DNA from: Eleginops maclovinus
Lineage: Eukaryota; Chordata; Actinopteri; Perciformes; Eleginopidae
Assembly: GCF_036324505.1 (NCBI RefSeq)
Contig: NC_086364.1
Location: 17,734,148-17,798,147 of the forward strand
DNA length: 64,000 bases
Direction of reading: 5' to 3'
Made by a program: the position numbers and the translations under genes. The notes under the pieces were generated by a model. It was not told where the DNA came from. It did not search any database and worked only from the letters and a program-made list of their open reading frames with translations. Below are positions 11,568 through 21,765 of the stretch, piece by piece; position 1 is the stretch's first letter, and every line of letters begins with the position of its first letter.

Positions 11568-12045
11568 GTGCACTCTGAAGTGGGTTTAAGAAGCAACAGA
11601 AAAAAGGAAAAAACAAACAAAAAAACAGAACCTATCCAACCCCAGATGTAAGGAAAGTGGAAGTCCCGATCAGGCCCAGCAGTTAGCGCCACACACACAT
11701 GGTTGGTGCTTCCATTTTGAACTTTGATCAGAGGGATATAGTTAAAACTAGAAGGAATTGTTTTTTCCCTTACATTTTATTTTATTCTTTGTGAGAACAA
11801 CAGCACACTTATCTCCTTAGTACCATTGCGCATCCTTCCCTGCGCCCTCGACCTGCTATCCTTGACCCACAAGCGAGTGCACAAGGGTACGGCAGCAGAT
11901 CCTCTGGATGAATTGTATTGCAGTTGAAAATGACCGACATGTTTGACAGTACAAAGCTCTTTCCCTCGCAGTTTTACTGTACCCCTTTCCTGCTGATCAG
12001 TACTTCACCCTTTCATTAAACATTAGGTTATTTCAAACTAACTTT
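11568..12045 (+). other. tmem11 3' UTR
   Basis: Non-coding sequence after the tmem11 stop. ATTAAA at 12015-12020 is a plausible polyadenylation signal. The end position is inferred. Confidence 0.45.
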
Positions 12046-13335
12046 TCTGTATTTTATTTTACTTTTTTTCATTAAATGGATTCTAAACATTGTCAAGAGA
12101 AGAGCAAATAGCTGCAACTTATTTGAGATTGTGTCTTGTTCATGTAGATATTCTTGTTTAAAAGAGTGTAAGAAAGATCTTATGTGACAATGCTGTGGCT
12201 CAATGTCCTCTTTTGAATCACTACATAAATACCTACGTTTGGATAACCACACTTCCCTCATGCTTTTTTAATGTATATTACATTGACATACAGCCAAACC
12301 CTTAACATTGAAATTAAAATATATTTGACACTAAAGACAGCCAATTATAAATTCATACTTTCTTGTACATGTTACCCAATGCTTGTTATGAGTTGCTGTC
12401 TAGATTAGACGTTATAATTTGGGGTCCCATGAAGAGATAAACATATGGAGTGCATAATGAGTTATGATAAACGAAGAGACGTGCAACGATTGAACAATGA
12501 AGTGAAATTTAAATGTGAATAAGTGGAATACCAGGAGTGGCAGTATTTTGTCAGGGTCACTGATTAAAGGACATCAGCAGGAAGAGGATTGCTGACTTTG
12601 TCAGCAGGACTTGAGCAAAATAAAACCTGTTCATAAAGAATTTTGTGTAAATACATTAAAGGTCCATCAAGAAATGTATGAAATAAATTGTAAACTTACT
12701 TCAAGGTTGGAAAATGGGTGGTGTTTCAGTAAGTATTGTGATGCAAACAGACAGCTGTGATTTCTGTCAGTAACATCAGTCTGTGGACAATGTCAGGCGT
12801 CAACAGTGAATCTACAATGTCTATTACACTGGTTTAAAAGGATAGAGACAAGGTTTTAAAGAGTTGAGTTCATAAGGCCCATCTGCCTTTTCTTTTTCAA
12901 ACCAGTAAAGTGGGCGTACATCTGTTGCTCAAAGTGATAGTTTCTTCATACATTTTTAAGATCGTATAGGCCAAATTGCCATTATGTTTAGTTCAGTGCA
13001 ATTGAAGAAAAAATAAAAAGATTAACCACACAGTCTGCAATACACTAGAATCATATTTTCTCTCACCATACGTGTATGCGACGGGCAGATCTGAGGCAGA
13101 AGGGTGCCTGACAGACTCATTATTTTACTGATTTGCAGCCACAGCAGTGTAATTATCTGTCAGCTGACCAGCTACTACGTGAGGCTGTTTGTCAACCATT
13201 TTAAGGTAGCGATGCTTAGTCTGCTGGAATAAGGATGCTCCAGTCATCAGAAAATAGAAGTAGCCACTTCTCGACTTGTTCTCCCAAGAAAACAAATCTT
13301 ATGTAAATGCAGGACTAGAAAAATCTGTGACAAGT
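12046..13335. other. Intergenic, nothing recognised
   Basis: AT-rich sequence between tmem11 and the 5' end of dhrs7b. No exon-like frame with splice sites and no identifiable repeat was seen. Confidence 0.5.
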
Positions 13336-13340
13336 GTTCA

Positions 13341-13575
13341 GAATCAGATCAGAATCCCTTTATTCGTCCCACAGAGGGGACATTTAAATTTGTTACAGCA
13401 GCAACAGAGCCAAAGACAACTTTACAAAAGAAAATATGCATTTAAAAAAATAAACACTATTTACAAAATACGCATCCTGAAGGAGATATAGCAGCCAGGT
13501 AAATATTGCACAGTTATTGATAATGGCATATTTATGTTTATATATTGCACATAAATTGTTATTGCACAACTAGTC
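13341..13575 (-). repeat. LINE 3' end with ATCTG-type tail, minus strand
   Basis: On the minus strand the element ends '...gtgggacgaataaagggattctgatctgattctg'-like near 13341, seen on the plus strand as 'cagaatcagatcagaatccc' and then 'ttattcgtcccacagagggg'. A 3' terminus with AATAAAG and a short tandem tail is typical of fish LINEs of the L2/Rex/RTE kind. The upstream part, with 'tattgcac' phrases, extends to about 13575. Family not assigned. Confidence 0.6.
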
Positions 13576-13954
13576 AGTTTTTTTGTTTTTTTTTTAACTT
13601 AATACAACTTAATTGTTTGCAGTGATAGAGGATAGAAAAATCATTACAATACGGCGGATTTTCTTTAATTCATGCCTCTATCATCTCATACGAAAATGAA
13701 AATAAAACAGTTGCAGTGTTCTCGCGTTGAAACAGTGCAGCCATTATTGTTTCAAAAACAAATTTTACAAGGAATTAACTTTGTTAGATAAATACAAAAA
13801 TACAGCTCTTTATATTTATTGAGCTGCTAATATATCTGCATAAAGTCAAGCCTGGATAAATAATTTGTCTCTGACTCAGAAATGGAAACTTAAGCCCATG
13901 TGTGTTTGCTTATTCAGCCTACTTGTTTATTGAATTTCAAACTCCCACAATTCC

Positions 13955-14096
13955 TAGCGCGGCACAGAGCCGGTAGTCCTTCAACAAACACACTCCGGTC
14001 CCCTGGTCCGTCCATTATCGTGTTCCTATCAGTGGAGCCCGGAACTACTTTTATTTCCGACTCCTGTGGCGTTTGTACAGTTAGAAAGCAACGCAG
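13955..14096 (+). promoter_or_regulatory. Candidate first non-coding exon and promoter of dhrs7b
   Basis: A CG-richer patch ends in a strong splice donor, AACGCAG|GTGAGT at 14096/14097. The dhrs7b start exon has an acceptor (TCTCCAG|GC, exon from about 15929) only 22 bases before its ATG. A 5' UTR exon spliced across about 1.8 kb would explain both sites. The exon start is a guess; no transcript was available. Confidence 0.4.
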
Positions 14097-14574
14097 GTGA
14101 GTTTTAAATAAAACAACCGGAAACTAGTGTTTGATTTAATGTTTTATAAGTCATGTGGAAGCTAGCGTTAGTATTACAGCAGCAGTTAGAGTCACACTGG
14201 CTGTGCAGTTAATGCTGTGCTCATAGTGTTGTGTTCTTCTTAAGCTAAGGTTTTAACATCTTAACTGTCTTATATGGTGTTCTTCTGCGAACGTTGAAAT
14301 ACGAACTTATCACCACTTTTATTCAACCAGGTATGCGGTTCTAAATGTGCTTAATTATGCATTAAACTTGCAATTTCAAACAACTCATATTTCTATGGAG
14401 CCTGTATGAAGTTCATCTTATGTCAGATGCTTTATCAATAGTGTGTTCTGATGCAAGGGCAGACACAGAAGACACTGTGAAGCAGACAGAATAAAGGTAC
14501 CCATAGTATGCATGCTGTGAATCTGTGTCCCATTTTACCTTGCATGCTGGTAAAATGACTCGTTTGAAACCATT

Positions 14575-15185
14575 CAAGGTTTCAAGGTTTCAAGGTTTTA
14601 TTTGTCATATGCACAGCAGATACAGCGTATATGTTGGCAATGAAAATCTTATGTCGCGTGCTCCTCCAACAACTCCACATACATGGTGCAAATAACATAA
14701 ATAAAATAGTGCAAAAAGAGAGAAGAATATTTACAATATTAACAATACAGATTTGAGGATGTGAAATATATACATATTTGGAATACATTGAGAGTATTTA
14801 AACACTTTACACTGTTGAATGAGGAGGTATGGGCAGATGCATATTACGTATAAACAGATGTGTATGGCAGATATGTATAATATATAGATATGTGTACTAT
14901 AAACAGATATGTATGGCAGATGTGTATAATATATATATATATGTATGTGTGTACTATAAACAGATGTGAGTAGACATTCACACAGCTCAGGAGTTCAGTA
15001 GTCTTATAGCCTGTGGTATAAAACTGTCTCTGAGTCTGGTGGTCTTGGTCCGGATGCTGCGGTACCGTCTGCCAGACGGCAGCAGACAGAACAGATTGTT
15101 GCTGGGGTGATGGGGGTCCTTTAATATCCTACCGGCCTTCTTCCTACACCGCTGGGTGTAAGGTCCTCCATGGATGGCATGATTT
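14575..15185 (-). repeat. LINE-type repeat with CCTTGAAA tail, minus strand
   Basis: On the plus strand three 'ggtttcaa' units (14576-14598) precede 'ttttatttgtcatatgcac'. On the minus strand this is a 3' end with AATAAAA and a tandem tail. The other side contains 'ctgtctctgagtctggtggt' and 'gctgcggtaccgtctgccag' followed by 'acggcagcagacag' (about 15025-15090), a body that recurs widely in fish genomes. No intact reverse transcriptase is present. Family not assigned. Confidence 0.6.
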
Positions 15186-15415
15186 TAGGATGTGAGGGGA
15201 ATTAAATGGATCACCTTTCTTATGTGTCATATGAGTATCCTTTGTAGGCACTTACAGAATATAATTATATTGCTACTGTTATAGTAGCAAATCGTAAAGG
15301 GGACTCAAAATAAAATAAAAATCCATTATATTTTATATATTTATTCTGTCTATTTCATTTTTTGGTCTCCTACTTTTTAAAGAAATGATCCTCCTGATAG
15401 TTGAAACACTTTCTC

Positions 15416-15418
<3 letters not shown>

Positions 15419-15493
<75 letters not shown>

Positions 15494-15517
15494 TGTTTGT
15501 GTTTGTGTTTGTGTGTG
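15419..15517 (+). repeat. (GT)n microsatellite
   Basis: About 70 bases of pure GT are followed by four TTTGTG-type variant units. It lies about 430 bases upstream of the dhrs7b coding start. Confidence 0.95.
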
Positions 15518-15950
15518 CCCTCCTTACATTGTACTTGTCACTGTTGCCATACTGGTTGTTTGAGTTGTGCTATGGAGACAGGACAGATGGCAAGGATTTC
15601 ACTGAATGCACTGGATGATAAAACACTCACCAGGCTTCTTGCAGGAGGGCTTCAGAGCTCACAGAGCACACGTCAAGGTCACCCCTGTGGCTTAAAGCAG
15701 TTTTTCATTTATGATATTTGTTTATGAATGAAAGTGGTAGTGCTGGAACAAAGACTTTTGATTTTCAAATGCATTACTGCTTATTAATTATCATTGTTGG
15801 AGAACAGAATTCACCTACGACTTGACACCAAAATAAAGTTGTTTTTTTGCAACTTTGCATTTATTGTTGGTGTGACATCTGACAGCGATATATATTCCTA
15901 ACTGCGTTTAGCAATCTTCTGTCTCCAGGCAGGTGGGGTGAGTTTCAGTC

Positions 15951-18298
15951 ATGGAGCGCGTCGTGGGAGGAGGTGTGTTTCAGCTGGTATTAGCTAGTGC
16001 CGGGCTCTTGCTGCTTTATCGGATCCTCTCCCGCTTCCGACCAGGAGCTGCTCTGCAGGATGCTGTGGTGGTCATCACCGGGGCTAGCTCTGGACTGGGG
16101 AAAGGTCGGCCTCCTGCTCATTTCCTTCTTAATTTCAGGTCACACGTACATTGATAGTATTTGATATGCAGCTGTTGATTCCTGTTAAGTGATATGTTTC
16201 AGTAATGTGGTGCATGTGCTTCAATTCCCATAATAAACATGTGTGTTTTTTGTGTTGTAGAGTGTGCTCGGGTGTTTCACGCAGCAGGTGCACGACTGGT
16301 GCTGTGCGGAAGAGATGCAGGCCGCCTGCAGCAGGTGATCCAGGAGCTTACAGAGAGTTCAACAGGATCACAGCGGCATGTGAGTACTCCGACACGTTGT
16401 CAGACACAACCAAAGATCTAATGGTATCGGGTTCTCAGGCCATTACAGCCACTGATGGTCTATTTTATCTCACCAAAGTTCCCTGCCCAGTGTCTCCAAT
16501 ACCAATGTATCACACAATAACTTATATTGTTTACCATTGTCTCTCAGGAATGTGCACATTTTCAGGTTCATATTTGTGTTTTGCCTTAGCAGACCATTTA
16601 CATGCACACAAAACCTATATAAGACACTACTGGAAAGGTGGTCTTGAATCCGGGTGCAGACAGAAGCTAACTGCTCTGTTTTGTTCCACAACCAGACCTA
16701 CACGCCCTGCAGAGTGACATTCGACCTGGCTGACACAGATACGGTGGACAGAGCTGCAGAGGAGATCCTGAATTGTTACGGACACGTGGACGTCCTCATC
16801 AATAATGCTGGAATCAGTTACCGCGGCAACATACTGGATACCAATCTCTCAGTACAGCGGGATGTGATGGAAACAAATTACTTTGGGCCCATCGCTCTCA
16901 CTCAAGGTCAGTGAGGAGCAGTTTTGGTTGCCACTAAGAGGAGTTTTGATGTTACTTATGGGGTTAGGGTAAACATAAGGCAGCCAAACCATTGAGAAGT
17001 TATACAAAGGACATTAAACCAGAATAAGGAGAGAAGTGGCAAACACATATCCAAGCTTAAGCAGATTTCTGAGGGGAGGAAGCACTACTTTTCTCAGCTT
17101 CTCGCCTTCTTTTTCCCTCCACAGCGCTCCTGCCCTCCATGGTTCAGCGGCACTGTGGCCACATCGTTGTCATTAGCAGCGTCCAGGGCAAGATGGCCAT
17201 TCCTTACAGATCTGCATGTAAGTTTTCTTTGCTCGTGCATGTAAATCAAACAAATAACCGAACGGTTTTTTAATTTGGTTGACTGTAAATGACGCAGGAC
17301 TCTGGTTTGTGGTCAGATGCGGCCTCTAAGCACGCCACCCAGGCTTACTTCGACTGCCTAAGGGCCGAGATCGAGCGCTACGGGATCCCGGTGACGGTGG
17401 TCAGTCCTGGGTACATCCGGACAAGCCTCTCGCTCAACGCCGTCACAGGAGACGGCTCCAAGTATGGAGGTGAGGCAGTGACGGTGTTTACACTGATACT
17501 AAAGAAAATGTCAATCAGTGTGAGAAATATGCCTTGTAGACACTAAGGTATAATATGTAAGATTTCCCAATTAAAATGTCTCTGTTATACTTTAGTTGTA
17601 TTCAGTTTTAAGCCAAATTCTTCTGATACCTTTTATACAACCTGCATGTTTTTAACTATATATTTTAACCATATAAAGGGTTTTCAGATTTCTGGATCTG
17701 AAGTTATCCGAGCAAAGCTGAGCAGATGTTATCAGCTGTAAGACTGTGTCTTTTAAATGGCTTTATTTAGTATTTTTACTGGTTTACTCCCCCCGTCCAA
17801 TTGTTTTTGGAAGAAGGAGACCACGACTGATACATTTGGCTACCTTTTTATGATGAATATGTAGGAATCCTATCCGTCAGAAGCAAGGACCAAATCCTAT
17901 AACCTCCTGCGCTTCCTGACTACAACAACCTCCATAATAAGACATTAATAAACACAAAACGATGCAAAAAGTTAAATACAAGAAAAAAAATAGGTTGAAT
18001 GGACTTTAAAATGATAGTAAATTAACTATTTTATTTCTAGTTGTCCTACTGACCCTCCTGTATCATTGAAACGCTTCTTGTTTGTGCAACAGTTTTGGAT
18101 AAAACCACAGCGTCGGGTCGGGACCCCGCGGATGTGGCTCAGGCGGTCCTGAAAGCGGTCCGTCAGAGGAGCAAAGACGTTGTTCTGGCCGGTCCTCTGC
18201 CTAGTCTGGCCATCTACCTCCGCACTCTGTGGCCGGCACTCTTCTTCAAACTCATGTCCTCTCGCGCTCGCAAGGAGCAGAAACCCAAAGAGGAGTGA
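15951..18298 (+). CDS. dhrs7b: dhrs7b, dehydrogenase/reductase SDR family member 7B
   Basis: Six exons: 15951-16104, 16261-16379, 16696-16906, 17125-17217, 17317-17469 and 18093-18298. All junctions keep frame, giving 311 residues (human 325 or so). An N-terminal hydrophobic anchor (residues about 9-23) is followed by the Rossmann motif TGASSGLG (43-50), an NNAG motif, the ISSVQGK catalytic serine stretch and the active-site YAASK (Y-x3-K, split across exons 4 and 5). The C-terminus ends [10 protein letters not shown], a basic tail. DHRS7B (PexRAP) is a membrane-bound peroxisomal/ER reductase. It is reported to reduce acyl- or alkyl-dihydroxyacetone phosphate in ether-lipid synthesis and to modulate nuclear receptors. 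The NADP-binding and catalytic residues are intact. AATAAA at 18464-18469 is the likely polyadenylation signal. Confidence 0.95.
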
Positions 18299-18479
18299 TG
18301 GAGGAGAGGAAGTGGAGCGCTCACCACACACAGGATATGTTGGAGGCACATGAATGAGTGCTTTACATGCAGGTGTGAATACATGCAGCTCTCTCAGTGA
18401 CACAAACAAAACCAGAAGCTTGTATGTTGATACAGCAACTCTGTTGAGTGTTTTGACTAACTAAATAAAGTCGCTAAGA

Positions 18480-19545
18480 GGCTAAGCTAGACTCATTGCT
18501 GTGACAGTACGTGCTGCGTTAATGTTTTATTAAAGAACATTAAACAAACGATAGCAACAGGAGATATTCAAACCTAGCTCACCCTTCCTGTCCTCCATAC
18601 ACCAGCATACAGCCATACCCAGGGGACTATTTCAGGAAATGATAACCAATTACAAATTGGTGCGCTGTTAATGATGAATGATAATACAAACATTAAACTG
18701 CAAAATGCTGATTTGACTCGTACATTTTTAACTGATCAAGTAAGTGAGGTTTGTTATACAGCTCACAGTTTACAAGTAACAAGACTGTCACGACTCAAAG
18801 CTTTGCTCTGGAGACGATGTCAGTTTGTGACGCTATTTTTCCAGTTTGCTCCTTTAACCACTGAGTTGGTTAAAAACAAATGTAATGCTCGGTCTTTAAT
18901 TTATTCAGAGGAGGATTTATTCTGTCAGGTATGGAAAAAAATAGTGTCCGTGTACAAGAATGACTACTATTTCAATTCCCTCTGTGTCCAACTGGTAATC
19001 AGCATTACCAGCCATCTTTAAACTAAATAAAGAGAACAGATGAGATTTGATTATAAACATTTCTTTGAATTGCTTTCCATCATCAGCAGAAACCAGTATA
19101 AGAGAACAACATCTGATCTACCAAAATGCTGGATTTGATTAAGGTGTTTATGTTGTTTTGGCAGATGTTCTACTCACAGCAGCTGCATAGATATAAAAAA
19201 GCACACTTTGTTTCTGGGTCAGCAGTACCAAACGGCACACTACTGTAAATGATTTTCAAAACAAAGTGCATTTAATACATGCAGGGGAAGGAAATACTGC
19301 TTATGGCTGACTGGAGGAAAGAAATAGTTTTTTATTGTGGTCAGTTTCATTTCCTGTTATGTCAAGCTGTTTTTAGCTGTGTGGTAATACTTTATTTGGT
19401 TTTAAGTTATTTAAAGGAGCCCTATTGGGCTAATTTCCAGGTTTCATAACTATATTTTGTGCCTCTAGTGTGTCGTAGGCCTACAATTCTTGAAAAAGTT
19501 GCAGTTAAACCAGTTTTAATGCAAGGTACACACACAATGAAACCA
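18480..19545. other. Intergenic stretch at the synteny junction
   Basis: No gene is recognised between the dhrs7b end and the presumed cramp1 3' UTR. A 116-codon plus-strand frame at 18671-19021 has no conserved motif. A TTAA-flanked repeat end starts near 19415. Confidence 0.5.
19415..19500 (+). repeat. TTAA-target element left end (fragment)
   Basis: TTAA at 19411-19414 is followed by AGGAGCCCTATTGGGC. This is similar in form to the left ends at 2444 and 21415 (AGG.CCCTATT), but the sequence then diverges. No right end was found, so this is a fragment or a separate subfamily. Confidence 0.35.
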
Positions 19546-19559
19546 AACAAAAGCAGGTT

Positions 19560-21114
19560 TTTATAACTCTTTATACACAGAATGAAAACACCTTTTACAA
19601 ACTGAAAACTTGAAACAGTTGTTTTTCCTTTAGATGTCTTCTTAATATTAAGTTAAACAAAAGAACTTAAATGGTTACAATAAATAATCCAAATTACAAT
19701 TTACGTTATGTTACAAAAGCGCAGTGAATACTGGAATCGACATTTGTACAAATAAATCCTTCAACAACAAAAAATAAAACCTGCTGTTTATTCCTTAATA
19801 GGAATCATCTTCGTTGTATATAGTGTGAGAAGATGAAGCCTTTTTTCACAAACGATTAAACATCACAAGAGCTTTCACATCGTAGAGTCAAAGCCCTCAA
19901 GGTGCGTGGAGGAGACAAACATTTCAAATGTGGAATGACAACAAGAGCTCTCCTACAATTTATACTCAGTAAAACATGTTGATGAGACAAAATGTCGACA
20001 ACACTGCAGAAACGGACGCTGGTTAATCGAAATCTATGAAAAAAACTGGATGCAAGAACTCTGAACTTGTGTGTGTTGATGTAATGGTGAAACGTTAGCC
20101 ATAGTGTTTCGTTAGCATCAGTATCAGCAGTCTTCAACGGGGAAATAATGTTCTCAGCACGACCAATCAGAAGGTTTCGCTTGTGATTAAACAATGACAA
20201 CACAACTTTGTGTCAACTATGGCTTTAGTGTTTGATTTCTAAAAGTGGAGGAGTTGAATTGTTGAAAATGAAAGCATGGTAAGTCACATTATGGGTGAAA
20301 CATCTCCACTCGCTTCTTCCACGTTTTAAGCGCCAACAAACCAACCTGAAGCCCTTTGCAGTCAGTTTTATCATCTCAAGAAAGTGATGAAAAGGGAGTG
20401 GCTGCTGGTGAGGATCCTCCAAAAGAAAAGCTGCCTTTTATGCACGGGACGTTTGATCGTAAGAAACCTGATTCCAAACGCATGGCAGGCATTGTTCCTT
20501 AAATGCAACCAATAAAACCTGAGCATGTGAAACAGAGGGCAGAACCAAATGATTGTACTCTCCTGCACCTGCTGTGTTATGCTCGACCTTTGCAATTGAT
20601 TACCAAATAAAAACAAACGAGCATTGATCATTTTCAACTTTTTTTTCTCACTGCCATTAATGTAAAAAATCCCCCTCCAGCAGCTGGGATCTGATCTGCA
20701 CACCACGGAGGATTTTTTGGGGGGGTTAATTTGAGAGTGTAAAAGACGGACACACGCATAGAGAGCAGGAAGAGACATCACATGAAAGATCAGTGGAAAT
20801 GTTTTGTTCAGATATGGCATAGTATTTTCCTGTACATGAGGTTGTGTTTTGTAAACGCATTTGTTTTTTTGTTGTTTTTTTACTAAAGTGTTTGTTATTA
20901 AAGGGCATCTCAATTTATAGAACAGTTCATTGAAACCAGCAAGTTTCAAACTCGCAGGCGGATAACGCTCACTGTTATTATTGCACTTTTACAAACAGGG
21001 CAGGGAGGAAGCTTTGGGAAGGGGGGGGGGGGTTCTCCACAGTCACCCTTCTCTCAGTGTAGACAGAGCGAACTCGTCCTCCAGACGGGTGCGGGTCGGT
21101 GGAGCCAGGTCTCC
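19560..21114 (-). other. Presumed cramp1 3' UTR
   Basis: Sequence downstream of the cramp1 stop on the minus strand, without further exons. Minus-strand AATAAA signals occur, for example near 19787-19792 (TTTATT on the plus strand). The UTR length is inferred. Confidence 0.4.
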
Positions 21115-21730
21115 TCAGGGTGGGGGGATGGAGGGCTCCGTCACAGCCAGCTGCTGAGCCAGGTCGTTGAAGCGGGCGATGTAGTCAACGCTGCTCTCAC
21201 TCATCATACAGGCCAGCTGAGAGTCCATCTGTGGGCACAACCGGAGAGATCTCAATGTGCCACAGTTTAAACAGCCGGTACAACTACAGATACACATAAT
21301 AAAATATAAAGCATCTCTGCAATTTAAAGGATGTTATTTAGAGCGTTAACATATCACACAACTGGTTGACATGTAAACACAGAGGAAGAAGAAGTACTCA
21401 GATATTTTACTTAAAGGTCACCTATTATGCAAAATCCACTTTTTCATGACTGTTTTACATAAATATGTCCCCTCTGTGTTCAGAGATACGGGAAGTTAAA
21501 AGATTCTCTCTTTTTCTCCGGATCCATTTATATGAAACCACTTTGTGATGTCACTATGCTTTTTGGGGTTGTGCAACCATTCCCTGAAACTCCCCCTAAA
21601 GCAACATGGTGTTATTTTAAAGCAATCACCTTAAACATACCTGCAAACTAGTCACCTTTCGGCGAAATTCGCCGTTTTCAACTCAAAATATGTCATTGAC
21701 GTGAATCGTGTAGATCCGAAGAGTTGTTTT

Positions 21731-21765
<35 letters not shown>

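Noticed and set aside
18671..19021. 116-codon plus-strand frame after dhrs7b
   Set aside because: No conserved motif, no splice context and average AT-rich composition; treated as chance.
20371..20949. 192-codon minus-strand frame in the cramp1 3' region
   Set aside because: Lys/Phe-rich low-complexity translation of AT-rich DNA without domains. It lies in the presumed 3' UTR.
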